From the NCBI GenBank assembly GCA_965219515.1, contig OZ244776.1, forward strand, positions 2,170,001 through 2,234,000: a stretch of 64,000 nucleotides of DNA, read 5' to 3'. How positions within the stretch are numbered: the first letter of the stretch is position 1; each line of letters opens with the position of its first letter. Below, in pieces: positions 8,389 through 17,544 of this stretch. Under the pieces are notes generated by a model that had not been told where the DNA came from, did no database searches, and saw only the letters and a program-made list of their open reading frames with translations. A program made the translations under genes and the position numbers. Source of the stretch: Ilyomonas sp965219515. Lineage in GTDB: Bacteria > Bacteroidota > Bacteroidia > Chitinophagales > Chitinophagaceae.

Positions 8389-8820
8389 TTATCCCTTTAA
8401 TAGCTTAATAACGGGCGAATTTACGGTATCGCTTACATTGCCGGCTTTGTCTTTTATCCAGAATCTGAAATAACAGGAATCGTCTCTTTGCGGGCACCCG
8501 CCAAAATCAGAGCCGTAGGTAACGTCAATCTGAATATCGGCTTTTAAATCTTTCCGGCTGCTAAAATCGGGCACCAGATTCGGCGATAAAATATGTCCGT
8601 CTTCGCCGCAGGTATAAGAAATTTTTTCAAGCCACATCGTATCCTGTATGTCGCCTTCCTTATCCGTAACTTCAAATTTGAATGTCATGGGAAAACCGAT
8701 TGGAAACACATCGCCGTTTACCGTTTTAAAAGAGAGTTTAGGTGTGGTGTTGTATTTATCTTTAGAACAAGCCGTTGCCATAGCCATGCTTATTACAACT
8801 ATCAATATTTTTGCTTTCAT
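8389..8820 (-). CDS. Small lipoprotein of unknown function
   Basis: A 143-residue protein. Starting at ATG 8820 gives a signal peptide ending in a lipobox (ATAC at about residues 15-18), so it is lipidated and envelope-anchored. The mature part is an Ig-like beta domain with four further Cys residues (TCGEDG, GGCPQRDDSCYF). The FKFEVTDKEGD and IKDKAGN segments resemble Bacteroidetes PKD/Ig-like lipoproteins. No function can be assigned. It leads the unit with the UbiA-like gene, and a -7 box lies just upstream. Confidence 0.78.
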   Translation of the reverse strand: MKAKILIVVISMAMATACSKDKYNTTPKLSFKTVNGDVFPIGFPMTFKFEVTDKEGDIQDTMWLEKISYTCGEDGHILSPNLVPDFSSRKDLKADIQIDVTYGSDFGGCPQRDDSCYFRFWIKDKAGNVSDTVNSPVIKLLKG

Positions 8821-8840
8821 CAATTTTTTATAATTCGTTT

Positions 8841-8848
8841 CAAATGTA
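8841..8848 (-). promoter_or_regulatory. Bacteroidetes -7 box for the lipoprotein/UbiA-like unit
   Basis: Minus-strand TACATTTG (TAnnTTTG) 21 bp upstream of the ATG at 8820, in the short divergent region shared with the LuxE-like gene. Confidence 0.4.
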
Positions 8849-8863
8849 AACAAAACAAATTAC

Positions 8864-9850
8864 GTGTTTAGTGTGAAGTCTTTTTTTGTTAACAATATTT
8901 TTGAGCAACCGCATTTCAGCGAAGCGCTTGCTATTCAATTATTTCAGCATCAATATCAGTTGAATGAGTTGTATCGGCAATGGTGCGATTTAATACGTGT
9001 TGATCCGCATTTGGTTGCCAACATTATTCAAATTCCTTTTTTGCCCGTTTCTTTTTTTAAAACAAATCTAATTACAACAGGCTCCTTTACACCGGAGCTT
9101 ATTTTTACCAGCAGCGGCACCACGAAAACCATAAACAGCCATCATTATGTGAAAGACGCATCTTTATATAAACAAAGCTTTGTAACCGCTTTTGAAATAT
9201 TCTACGGAAACATAAAAGATCTGTGCATTATTGGTTTGCTGCCTTCTTATCTGGAGCGCAACAATTCTTCACTCATCTTTATGGTGAATGAGCTGATACT
9301 AAGATCGCAACACCCGCAAAGCGGTTTTTATTTGTATAATGTGGATGACCTGCACAAAACATTACAAAAGCTGGAATCTGCCAAACAAAAAACCGTAATG
9401 TTCGGCGTAACCTTTGCCCTGCTTGATTTTGCCGCGGCTTTTCCCATGCCTTTGCATTACACTACAATTATTGAAACCGGTGGCATGAAGGGAAGAAAGG
9501 AAGAAATGACGCGGGAAGAAATTCATGGCATTTTACAAAAAGCTTTTGGTTTGCCGGCAGTACATTCTGAATATGGTATGACAGAATTGCTGAGCCAGGC
9601 TTATTCCGGGGGAGATGGAGTCTATAATTGTCCGCCGTGGATGAAAGTAATGGTGCGGCAGGAAGATGATCCGCTGCTGATAAATGAATCGGGCAAAGGC
9701 ATATTGAACATCATTGATCTGGCTAATATAGATAGCTGCGCCTTTATTGCAACGGACGATGCAGGTATATTAAATACAGATGGCGGCTTTACGGTACTTG
9801 GCCGAACCGATAACAGCGATCTGCGCGGCTGCAGCTTACTTACCTTATAA
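8864..9850 (+). CDS. LuxE/PaaK-like acyl-protein synthetase
   Basis: A 328-residue protein of the LuxE acyl-protein synthetase type, in the ANL adenylating superfamily. The nucleotide-binding FTSSGTTKTINSHHY motif is near residue 85, IIETGGMKGR near 205, HSEYGMTELLSQAY at about 230, and the hinge/Asp motif near the end (TVLGRTDNSDLRGCS). The family activates a carboxylate as acyl-AMP. The start is GTG at 8864, because no ATG precedes the conserved region. No luxCD-like reductase genes lie nearby, so it is an orphan as in many Bacteroidetes, and its substrate is unknown. It is divergent from the small lipoprotein gene and ends just upstream of tRNA-Leu. Confidence 0.82.
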   Translation: MFSVKSFFVNNIFEQPHFSEALAIQLFQHQYQLNELYRQWCDLIRVDPHLVANIIQIPFLPVSFFKTNLITTGSFTPELIFTSSGTTKTINSHHYVKDASLYKQSFVTAFEIFYGNIKDLCIIGLLPSYLERNNSSLIFMVNELILRSQHPQSGFYLYNVDDLHKTLQKLESAKQKTVMFGVTFALLDFAAAFPMPLHYTTIIETGGMKGRKEEMTREEIHGILQKAFGLPAVHSEYGMTELLSQAYSGGDGVYNCPPWMKVMVRQEDDPLLINESGKGILNIIDLANIDSCAFIATDDAGILNTDGGFTVLGRTDNSDLRGCSLLTL

Positions 9851-9855
9851 ATGCG

Positions 9856-9887
9856 TTTGCGGATAAATTTTGCTTCCGCTATATTTG
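9856..9887 (+). promoter_or_regulatory. Consensus Bacteroidetes promoter of tRNA-Leu
   Basis: TTTG at 9856-9859, a 20-bp spacer and TATATTTG at 9880-9887 reproduce the Bacteroidetes primary sigma consensus (TTTG-N19/20-TAnnTTTG) exactly. The expected transcription start near 9893 lies 15 nt before the mature tRNA. Confidence 0.75.
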
Positions 9888-9907
9888 CAGCCCTGACACA
9901 CAAACCT

Positions 9908-9991
9908 GCCCGGGTGGCGAAATTGGTAGACGCACTGTGTTCAGGTCGCAGCGTTCGAAAGGATGTGCTGGTTCGAATCCAGTCCCGGGCA
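9908..9991 (+). tRNA. tRNA-Leu (anticodon CAG)
   Basis: An 84-nt class II tRNA. The acceptor stem is GCCCGGG/CCCGGGC with discriminator A at 9991. The D arm contains TGGTAGACGC. The anticodon stem CTGTG/CGCAG encloses loop TTCAGGT, so the anticodon is CAG and reads CUG leucine codons. A long variable arm and the T arm GGTTCGAATCC complete it. CCA is not encoded. Confidence 0.96.
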
Positions 9992-9996
9992 CTTGC

Positions 9997-10035
9997 AAAA
10001 AGCCTTACAGATATTGACTTGTAAGGCTTTTTTAG
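9997..10035 (+). terminator. Rho-independent terminator after tRNA-Leu
   Basis: Inverted repeat AGCCTTACA/TGTAAGGCT (10001-10009 and 10020-10028) flanked by A5 and followed by a T-run to about 10033, a few bases after the tRNA. Confidence 0.85.
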
Positions 10036-10398
10036 TTTTAGCTTATTAAAAGAGTGTCTCTATTTTCCTCTTCTTATCCCTGCACATTAACAAGTGAGCT
10101 ATTATTCAAAATATTAATCAATCGGGTAATAAGTGAATTATGCCAGCAAGATTTATCCGAGTCAGGTTTATTAGACTTTGAGAAGTTCTGAATTTTAATC
10201 AAATGAAAAAATATTTTATGACCCGTTTGTGTTCGATTTGCCCAATTCGGCAATGACTTCTTCGGTTAATTTAAAATCATTAATCTTTGAACGTAAGTTT
10301 TATAACGCCCTCTGTAGAAACAGAAGGGCTGAACGATTGCTTGCAAAAACACAGTTGTAAAAAATTATTAATTGCTATAGTTCCGTTAAGTTCTTTTA
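10036..10398. other. Gene-free stretch with a short coding remnant and a hairpin
   Basis: No intact gene is seen. On the minus strand 10299-10216 translates without stops to about 27 residues of coding character (contains DFKLTEEVIAELGKSN) and ends in TAA, preceded in frame by a stop, so it looks like the tail of a lost gene. A hairpin GCCCTCTGT/ACAGAAGGGC at 10307-10329 has one bulge and may be the weak terminator of the amylase operon that ends at 10399. Confidence 0.35.
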
Positions 10399-11784
10399 TT
10401 ATTTTTTCAAAATAAGATACTGATATGCCGGTAACACAACGTGTGCAGAGAGCGATACCGGCTCACCTGTTAAACCATTCGTCCAGCTTTCGTTTTGCAA
10501 AGCAGATGGCACCGTATAATCCACACTTTTGTTTTGCAGGTTATCTATCACCAATACCGTTTCGTTACCCGATGTTTTGGTAAAAGCGCATACATCAACT
10601 GTACTGTAAGAAGTCAACGTTCCACGCCGTATCGCTTCGCTGCCGTTGCGGAAGCCAATGATTTTCTTATAGGCCTCTGTTACGGTCGGGTTTGGCGTCC
10701 AATCAACCTTTACCGTAGTAAAAGGAAACACGATAGGTGTTGTCATGCCCACTTCCTGCCCATTGTAAATCATGGGAACGCTTTTCATAAGCGCCACTAC
10801 CGCAAAGGCAGCCATTGAGCCATCCTGCCCGCCAAACAGTTTCAGCGGTGTGCCATCGGAGCCATTTACATCATGATTGGTGGTATAGCGAATCATTTGC
10901 TGACCATTGCCTGCCTCCACATAATCGGTTGTGTTCAGGCTGTCAATAAATAAAACCGACTGGTTGCTATTGTAGATTTTTTCCAGGTTTCCGAAGAAGG
11001 AAAATCCGAAGTTGTAATCAAAACCAACCGTAAAGTTTTCGTTGCGCGAACCTTCCGCCAGCATCAGCAGTTTGTGTGTTTTGATGTTGTGAAGCGTGTC
11101 GTTTGCCTGTTGCCAGAAGTCGAGCGGCACATGGTCGGCAAAGTCGCACCTAAAGCCGTCAATATTTGCTGCATATACCCAATACTTCATATCGCCGATC
11201 ATGGCTAAGCGCATGGCAGAACTATTAAAATTCAGTTGCGCCACATCAGTGTATGTGGTGTTCGGCGGGCTTACAATATTACCGGCAGCATCCTGCAGAT
11301 ACCAGTCCTTGTGCGCTGTAATCCACGATGCATCATACGACGTATGATTGGCAACCCAATCGAGCATCACGCTCATGTTACGGCTGTGTGCGCCATCTAC
11401 CAATGCCCGCAAATCAGTCAGCGTTCCAAACTCGGCACCGATACTTTTATAATCTTTCACACAGTAAGGTGAGTTTACCGATTTTACCACGCCCACCGGA
11501 TAGATGGGCATCAGGTAAATGACATTCACGCCCAGAGCTTTAATAGAATCCAGTCTTGCTGTTACGCCGGCAAAATTTCCTGCCTGGCTAAAGGCACGCA
11601 TATTTATCTGATAGATTACCGCATCCTGCCTGTCTGCCACGCCGCTGAACGGTGTGCCATATTGCGCCGGTGTGGAATCAACAACGGGTGTTATTTCCGG
11701 TGGCGTGTAAGGCGGAATTGTTTCTTTGTTGCCGCAGGCAACTAACAGCCAGCTCAATCCTATCCATAATACATTCATCTTCAT
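10399..11784 (-). CDS. SusG-like GH13 alpha-amylase lipoprotein
   Basis: A 461-residue lipoprotein (signal peptide with LVAC at residues 14-17), so it is expected on the outer membrane. GH13 motifs are complete: region I D142...H147 (DWVANHT), nucleophile D214 in FRCDFAD, acid/base E244 in LMLAEGS, and D305 in TTNHDVN. It should hydrolyse alpha-1,4 bonds of starch or maltooligosaccharides at the surface, in support of the SusCD uptake pair. It is last in the susC-susD-susE order typical of sus-type loci. It shares the AQYGTPF...D start and much of the barrel with the 955-residue enzyme at 19879-22746, so the two catalytic domains are paralogues. Confidence 0.93.
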   Translation of the reverse strand: MKMNVLWIGLSWLLVACGNKETIPPYTPPEITPVVDSTPAQYGTPFSGVADRQDAVIYQINMRAFSQAGNFAGVTARLDSIKALGVNVIYLMPIYPVGVVKSVNSPYCVKDYKSIGAEFGTLTDLRALVDGAHSRNMSVMLDWVANHTSYDASWITAHKDWYLQDAAGNIVSPPNTTYTDVAQLNFNSSAMRLAMIGDMKYWVYAANIDGFRCDFADHVPLDFWQQANDTLHNIKTHKLLMLAEGSRNENFTVGFDYNFGFSFFGNLEKIYNSNQSVLFIDSLNTTDYVEAGNGQQMIRYTTNHDVNGSDGTPLKLFGGQDGSMAAFAVVALMKSVPMIYNGQEVGMTTPIVFPFTTVKVDWTPNPTVTEAYKKIIGFRNGSEAIRRGTLTSYSTVDVCAFTKTSGNETVLVIDNLQNKSVDYTVPSALQNESWTNGLTGEPVSLSAHVVLPAYQYLILKK

Positions 11785-11834
11785 TCCTGTTGTTTGTTTT
11801 TTATACGCTTTCTCAAGTTGTCTGTAATAAAATT

Positions 11835-12953
11835 TTAGTTTTTTACAAGGCTATAACTATACTTTCCTGAGATATGCAAATCCAGCGTGATGGTATAGTT
11901 GCCGTCCGAAGGAACCGTCAGGTTGTTCAGCCCTGCCGTGTAGCCAAAGAATGGATTGTCGGCATACTTGAGTTTGCCATCGTTGTCAATACCAAAATCA
12001 ATGACCCAGGCATTATTTGCACGGAACTTAAACGATCCGGCCGATTTCATATCAGCCTTTATAGTCCATATCTGATTCGCTTTATCATAACTCATTTGCG
12101 TATCATTATCCCAGCTGCCGGGCGTGGCATCTCCAATAATGCCCCACGTGGTTTTGGTGGTTGTCCAGGTATTGGTGTTGAAGTCTGCCGTTACTTCTAT
12201 ATAGCCGCCATCCGATGCATACAAACCGCCCGCGTTGCCATCTGTGCTGAATGTTCCGGCAACCACACCATTCACCGTATTGCTGCCTGCATCGCCATAG
12301 TTGATATGGTTCCAGTCGGGTGCATTGGTGTATTTAAAATATTGCAGGCCGCTGCCGGGCATATAAGCATAAGCTTCATACAAACCGGGGTGCCCGGGTA
12401 TCGGGTTTAATGAAGGCGCCCCGCCAGGATTCCATTCCTGGTAAGCGCCGGGAATGTATAAGCTAAGACTGTACGGCGTTATCTGTACTGCAAGCGTATT
12501 GGAATACACGGAAGGTATGGAAGAAGCCGAGCCGTTGTATTGCGGCACATCAGCTTTAATTCTGATTACAATTGTGCTGGCTGTGCCGCCGGGCAACGCC
12601 ATGGTGGTGAGCACATCGTTCAATACTTTGGTAACAAAGCCATAACTCTGCACGTTGTTGCCAACGGTATAGTTTTTTGCATTCGCCCATGTTGCCGTGT
12701 CAGCAGGCACATCGAGTTGTAACGCATAAGCAGTGATGGTATTTTCTCCAAAAGAAGCTGCCGGCCAGTTAAAAGTTATAGCTGTATCGTTTTCATTAGC
12801 TGAGCTTAATAACACATTATCAGAAGAAGCCACAAGTCCGCCGGATGCAAAGGAACCATCGGCAACACGAAACACCTCGCCTTCTTTTTTGCAGGATGCC
12901 AATACAAAGAGAAAGAGCGCCTGCCAAATCAATTGATTGTATCGTTTTTGCAT
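11835..12953 (-). CDS. SusE-like outer-membrane starch-binding lipoprotein
   Basis: A 372-residue lipoprotein with lipobox LASC near residue 20. Residues about 30-155 form the SusE N-terminal Ig-like domain (TAITFNWPAASFGENT...YALQLDVP). Two CBM-like beta domains follow, opening LYIPGAYQEWNPG and WGIIGDATPGSWD, each carrying the aromatic-rich surface typical of SusE/SusF starch-binding modules. It binds glucans at the cell surface beside SusD and lacks catalytic function. It lies between susD and the amylase gene in one operon. Confidence 0.9.
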   Translation of the reverse strand: MQKRYNQLIWQALFLFVLASCKKEGEVFRVADGSFASGGLVASSDNVLLSSANENDTAITFNWPAASFGENTITAYALQLDVPADTATWANAKNYTVGNNVQSYGFVTKVLNDVLTTMALPGGTASTIVIRIKADVPQYNGSASSIPSVYSNTLAVQITPYSLSLYIPGAYQEWNPGGAPSLNPIPGHPGLYEAYAYMPGSGLQYFKYTNAPDWNHINYGDAGSNTVNGVVAGTFSTDGNAGGLYASDGGYIEVTADFNTNTWTTTKTTWGIIGDATPGSWDNDTQMSYDKANQIWTIKADMKSAGSFKFRANNAWVIDFGIDNDGKLKYADNPFFGYTAGLNNLTVPSDGNYTITLDLHISGKYSYSLVKN

Positions 12954-12977
12954 AAAACATTGTTTTGAAATTGAAAA

Positions 12978-14594
12978 TTAATAGCCCTGGTTTTGAACTA
13001 AGTTTGGGTTGGAAAGAATATCGGTAGCCGGTATCGGGAAGATGTTGTAACGGCTGTCAACGCCCGTGCCGCCTGACACGCCGCCTTTCCACGGCCACAG
13101 GTAAGAGCCGGAGGTAAAATAGCCATACCGGATTAAATCGGTGCGGCGGAAGCCTTCCCAATACAGTTCGCGCTGGCGCTCGTTTAACACATCATCAAGG
13201 GTATAATTGCTAACATCGCCGCCTGCATTTTCATAGCCTCTTTCCCGAAGTTTATTAAAGTAAGACAATGCCGTTGCCTCGCCGCCGCCGGTGCCACCGC
13301 GCTTTACGGCTTCGATATAAACGAGGTACATTTCAGCCAATCTGAATAAAGGAAAATCGGTGCTCACCAACACGCCGTTCGGCGAGTAAGGCGTGCTGCC
13401 ATCCGAGTTTTTATTGCTGAATTTGGCAACGCCCAATCCTTCATTAAAGTTCAGCACATTGCTGATGTCTATGGACCCCAGACCAAACATGGCGCGCTTA
13501 TCGGCATTGCCGCTATAATCGCCAAAATTGATCGGAAGATTTTTTGTAGTCCGGTTGCCCAGCCAGCCACCACCGGGTATGCCCACATTCTTGTTGTCGG
13601 TAACGTCTGTACCATGTGCAGAGCAAATCAGGAATGTGGTGCCGCCATAGTTCTGCGAATTGGTAGCATCATAAGCGATGGGCAGAATCACTTCGGCATT
13701 ATTCAGGTTATTATCCGCCATAAACAAATTTCTGTAATGCGGCATCAGTGTGTAGCCGGCATCAATTACTTTCTGCGCATACGAGATGGCATCACTGTAT
13801 CGCGCTGTGCCCGTATATATTTCAGCGTTCAGATAAAGCCTTGCCAGCAAAGCCCAGGCGGCGGCCTCGTCGGCACGTCCGTATTCGTTTCCTCTTGCCG
13901 GTACTAAGTCAGCATCAATGGCTTTCAGTTCCGATTCTATATAAGTAAATAAATCGGCACGGGTAATGCGTTTGGGAATATACTTGCCAATCGGGTCGGC
14001 TTCCGTTACGAACGGCGGGTTGGCAAACATATCCATCAGCACCCAATACTGAAACGCACGCAGGAAGCGGGTTTCGGCGCGGTAATGACGAACATCATCC
14101 GCATCGGTTCCGGTGATGCCACGACTGCTCAGTTTGTCGTCGGCTGACTGGCGGATAAACTCATTGCACACCGTTATCTGGTAAATGCTTCTTGAATACA
14201 AGGCATTAATCAGAATGTTGCCCGACGCCCAGTTGAGGTTATGAAAACTCTGCAGGTTAAAGTCGTTCCAGGCACAGACATTTTCATCGGTTGTCAGTTC
14301 CTGCATGTTCCAGTAAGCGCGCACAAAATCGGTGGTGGCAGGGTCAGAAATACCAGCCACGTTAATATCTGATACGCCCGTGCCGCTGCTGCTGGCTAAC
14401 GAGTAAGCGGCGTATGCTTTTCCCAATACTTCTTTATATCCGGCTGCCGTGCTGTATTGGTTATCCGGTGTGTTGCTGTTAAGCGGCGAGCGGTTTAAAT
14501 CCTTTGTGCACGACGTGATGAAAGCTATTGCCATCACGAGCATGACAGGTATAAAATATTTATTGTTATTCATGTTGACATTTATTTTATTCAT
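12978..14594 (-). CDS. SusD/RagB-family nutrient-binding lipoprotein
   Basis: A 538-residue SusD homologue. The signal peptide ends in ITSC near residue 29, then comes the mature TPR-rich SusD fold. Typical landmarks are the ELTTDENVCAWND segment, AETRFLRAFQYWVLMDMFANPP, the LLARLYLNAEIYTG TPR helix, and the C-terminal NERQRELYWEGFRRTDLIRYG signature. It caps the SusC pore and delivers starch oligosaccharides. The ATG at 14594 shares one base with the SusC stop codon (TAATG), so translation is coupled. An internal ATG at 14573 is an alternative start with less hydrophobic lead. Confidence 0.95.
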   Translation of the reverse strand: MNKINVNMNNNKYFIPVMLVMAIAFITSCTKDLNRSPLNSNTPDNQYSTAAGYKEVLGKAYAAYSLASSSGTGVSDINVAGISDPATTDFVRAYWNMQELTTDENVCAWNDFNLQSFHNLNWASGNILINALYSRSIYQITVCNEFIRQSADDKLSSRGITGTDADDVRHYRAETRFLRAFQYWVLMDMFANPPFVTEADPIGKYIPKRITRADLFTYIESELKAIDADLVPARGNEYGRADEAAAWALLARLYLNAEIYTGTARYSDAISYAQKVIDAGYTLMPHYRNLFMADNNLNNAEVILPIAYDATNSQNYGGTTFLICSAHGTDVTDNKNVGIPGGGWLGNRTTKNLPINFGDYSGNADKRAMFGLGSIDISNVLNFNEGLGVAKFSNKNSDGSTPYSPNGVLVSTDFPLFRLAEMYLVYIEAVKRGGTGGGEATALSYFNKLRERGYENAGGDVSNYTLDDVLNERQRELYWEGFRRTDLIRYGYFTSGSYLWPWKGGVSGGTGVDSRYNIFPIPATDILSNPNLVQNQGY

Positions 14595-14888
14595 TAGAAT
14601 TGAAGATTAAGACCCAAGGTATAAATGCGGGGACGCGGATATAAAGCAGCATCGTAGCCGCCGAATATTTCAGGATCAATACCGGAGTATTTGGTAACCG
14701 TAAACACGTTCTGGCAACTCGCATTTACCCGAAGACCCACTTTATTATGAAATAGAAAACCAACGTTGTAGCCAAGCGTCAGGTTGTCCATTTTCAGGAA
14801 GGAAGCGTTCTGTACAAAATAGTCGGATGATGCCTGAGCGTAATAGAAATCGCTCTTCGTTAACTCCGACAAAGTATTGGCTAAATAC
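14594..14888 (-). pseudogene. Out-of-frame C-terminal tail of the SusC-like transporter
   Basis: This frame encodes about 97 residues that continue the SusC barrel (YLANTLSELTKSDFYY...NASFLKMDNLTLGY...PRIYTLGLNLQF), ending in the aromatic outer-membrane signature. It has no start of its own and is out of frame with the main reading frame that stops at 14881-14883. One base missing near 14886-14889 explains the split: inserting one base restores an uninterrupted 983-residue SusC. It is either a real frameshift or a sequencing error. Confidence 0.8.
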
Positions 14889-17544
14889 CAAGCGAATTGA
14901 GAACGTTAGAGCCAGTTGCGCCGGTAGCCAAGGCATTGTACATATAGTTGCCTGTGTTGGCGCGCAGCACGGTGCTGAGTGTCCATCTATCCATCGTAAA
15001 CTGCGTGGTGAAGCCAAAGATGTACTTCGGCAACCCGGATTTATACTTATATAAATCCTGCGTATTTATGATACCATCACCATTAATATCGGCGTACACG
15101 CCTTCTACCGGCTTGCTGTTTTTATCATACTCCTGGTGATATACATAAAACGCATACGGACTGTTGCCAACACTGTTTATCTGCACACCATTGCCATAAA
15201 TAGCACCCGGATAGCTGGGGTCTTTGGTTGCCGTGAGGTTGGTAATCTTACTGTTGTTGTAAGCCGCGTTAAAGCTAAGATCCCAGGAAAAATGCTTATT
15301 CCGGATGGGGCTGGCGGCAATTAAAAACTCAACACCCTGGTTGCTTACATTGCCCACATTGGTAGTAATGGTGCTGCTGAAATTAGAGCCGTTCGGAATC
15401 GGGATATTATTCAGCAGGTCTTTCGTTTTTCTCGAATACACATCAACGCTGCCGGTGATGCGATTGTTCAGGAAGCCATAATCAATGCCTGCATTAAAGG
15501 CTTCTGTCTGCTCCCATTTGATGGTGGCATCGTAGGCGGAAGGCGTTGCCACATTGTAATAGGTATTGCCAAACTGTACCTGCGAAGCATTGTCGCTGAA
15601 CGCGTAAGAGCTGATATAAAGATAATTTGGAATTTCCTGGTTGCCTGTTACGCCATAGCTCAAACGAAGATTAAGGTTGGATAATGTTTTGGAGGTTTTG
15701 AGAAAATTTTCCTCGTTGATGCGCCATGTAAATGCCACCGAAGGAAACTGTCCCCAGCGGTTGGCTTCCGAAAAGCGCGACGAGCCATCCGTACGGAAAG
15801 AAGCTGCCAGAATGTATTTTGTATTGTATGTGTAAATAACACGACCGTAATAGGAAATCAGCGTATTCTCCGGCTTGTCCTGCAAATATTTCGGTTCGCT
15901 TCCCGGCGCAACGTTTCCATTTGCTCTTACGAACGGATAATTTTGGTTGGTAGATAAATTATTGTAATAGCCATAGCCCGCCGTTGCATTGATGTTGCTT
16001 TTAATAGAAGCAATGGTTTTATTATAATTCAGATAAAACTCGCCAACCGTATTGGCTACTTTATTCGCGTACTGGTTGTTCTGACCGGTATCCAGATAGT
16101 TCTGCCCCGCGTAAGCAGGCACTTTGATCTTGCCTTCACCTTTGGCAACATCATAACCCAAATTGAGATTCGCGTGAAGGTCAGGAAGGAAATGAAATTT
16201 ATAGTCAAACTGCACATTGCCATAACTGCGCTGTACATTGCTGCTGTTATTGTACAAATTCAATAAAGCAATGGGATTGCGCGGCGCTAATTTATTCAGC
16301 GTAATGGCATTACCATCCGCAGTATATCTCTCGAAATAGCCACCAAATGGAGATGCCGCATCATACACCGGCTGTGTTGGGTCGAAATATACCGCAGAGC
16401 TGATGGCAGCGCCGTTGGCAAAACGCGTATGCGTAGCGGCTCCTTTCAGGTTCACATCAATTTTCAGATGCTTATCGAACAAAGAAGGTGAAATCGATAT
16501 ACCGGCAGACGCGCGTTGCAGGTTGTCCGTTTGCAGCAAGCCATCCTGGTTAAGATAACCGGTCGATAAGCGGTACGGCAAATTTTTAAACGCACCCGAC
16601 ACGCTGAGGTTATTATCGGTGGTAATGGCGGTCTGGTAAATTTCCTTCTGCCAGTCGGTGCTGGCACTACCAAGGTAAGAACTGGCAGGCTGCCCGACCA
16701 GCGTTATGTTTTTTCCAAACGAATCTATATATCTGCGGAATTCATCAGCCGATAACACATCTGCCTGTTTTTGAAGCGTGGATGCCGACACCAACGATGA
16801 AAAATTAATCTTCGGCTTTCCGGAAACCCCTTTTTTTGTGGTGATTAAAATAACACCGTTGGAAGCGCGCGAACCATAAATGGCAGTTGAAGCGGCATCT
16901 TTCAACACTGTAAAAGAAGCAATGTCATTCGGGTTAATTAAACTTAGCGGATTAGAAGCACCGTAGATATTGCTTGGCGTTACCGGCAAGCCATCAATCA
17001 CATAAAGCGGGTCATTGCCGGCAGACAGCGAAGCGCCACCACGGATGCGAACCGTGCTTCCCGCACCCGGCGCGCCGCCATTGGATGTAATGGAAACGCC
17101 CGCCACTTTGCCCGCAATCAACTGCTCGGGCGTGGTAATGGTTCCCTGCTGGAAGTCTTTCGACGTAACGGTAGCGATGGAACCGGTCAGTTCTTTTTTT
17201 CGGGCAGTTCCATAACCAATCACAATCACATCATTCAGTTCGTTACCACGGACATGAAGCCTGATGGAAAGTGTGGGCTGTACTTGTACAACGGCAGTGT
17301 CATAGCCAATAAAATATACTGCCAATGAATCGGTCGGGCTGGCAGAAAGGGTAAACTTGCCCTTGCTGTTGGTAAGCGTGCCTTTTGATGTGTTGTACAC
17401 GGCAATGGAAGCCCGTTCAAGCGGTGCACCGGCTTCATTGGTTACCGTGCCGGATACGGCAATGTTTTGGGCAAAAAGAAAAGAATGAAAAAAGCAGCTG
17501 AGAAGAAGCAAATACAATAGCTTCTTTTTGTTCAATAGAAACAT
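14881..17544 (-). CDS. SusC/RagA-family TonB-dependent transporter, frameshifted near the 3' end
   Basis: An 887-residue reading frame. It has a signal peptide (to FAQ, residue 26), a CarboxypepD_reg-like domain (about 27-110), and a plug domain with VIGYGTARKKELTGSI, IRGGASLSAGNDPLYVIDGLP and ASTAIYGSRASNGVILITTK. A 22-strand-type barrel follows. It should import starch oligosaccharides across the outer membrane using TonB energy. The frame ends early at TAG (14881-14883) and the last roughly 95 residues, including the C-terminal barrel strands, continue in another frame. As written the product would lack its terminal strands and probably misassemble. It is the first gene of the susCDE-amylase operon. 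Confidence 0.9.
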   Translation of the reverse strand: MFLLNKKKLLYLLLLSCFFHSFLFAQNIAVSGTVTNEAGAPLERASIAVYNTSKGTLTNSKGKFTLSASPTDSLAVYFIGYDTAVVQVQPTLSIRLHVRGNELNDVIVIGYGTARKKELTGSIATVTSKDFQQGTITTPEQLIAGKVAGVSITSNGGAPGAGSTVRIRGGASLSAGNDPLYVIDGLPVTPSNIYGASNPLSLINPNDIASFTVLKDAASTAIYGSRASNGVILITTKKGVSGKPKINFSSLVSASTLQKQADVLSADEFRRYIDSFGKNITLVGQPASSYLGSASTDWQKEIYQTAITTDNNLSVSGAFKNLPYRLSTGYLNQDGLLQTDNLQRASAGISISPSLFDKHLKIDVNLKGAATHTRFANGAAISSAVYFDPTQPVYDAASPFGGYFERYTADGNAITLNKLAPRNPIALLNLYNNSSNVQRSYGNVQFDYKFHFLPDLHANLNLGYDVAKGEGKIKVPAYAGQNYLDTGQNNQYANKVANTVGEFYLNYNKTIASIKSNINATAGYGYYNNLSTNQNYPFVRANGNVAPGSEPKYLQDKPENTLISYYGRVIYTYNTKYILAASFRTDGSSRFSEANRWGQFPSVAFTWRINEENFLKTSKTLSNLNLRLSYGVTGNQEIPNYLYISSYAFSDNASQVQFGNTYYNVATPSAYDATIKWEQTEAFNAGIDYGFLNNRITGSVDVYSRKTKDLLNNIPIPNGSNFSSTITTNVGNVSNQGVEFLIAASPIRNKHFSWDLSFNAAYNNSKITNLTATKDPSYPGAIYGNGVQINSVGNSPYAFYVYHQEYDKNSKPVEGVYADINGDGIINTQDLYKYKSGLPKYIFGFTTQFTMDRWTLSTVLRANTGNYMYNALATGATGSNVLNSLGI

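Noticed and set aside
10216..10299. Intact small gene after tRNA-Leu
   Set aside because: No start codon in frame after the upstream stop and only 27 codons; kept only as a remnant.
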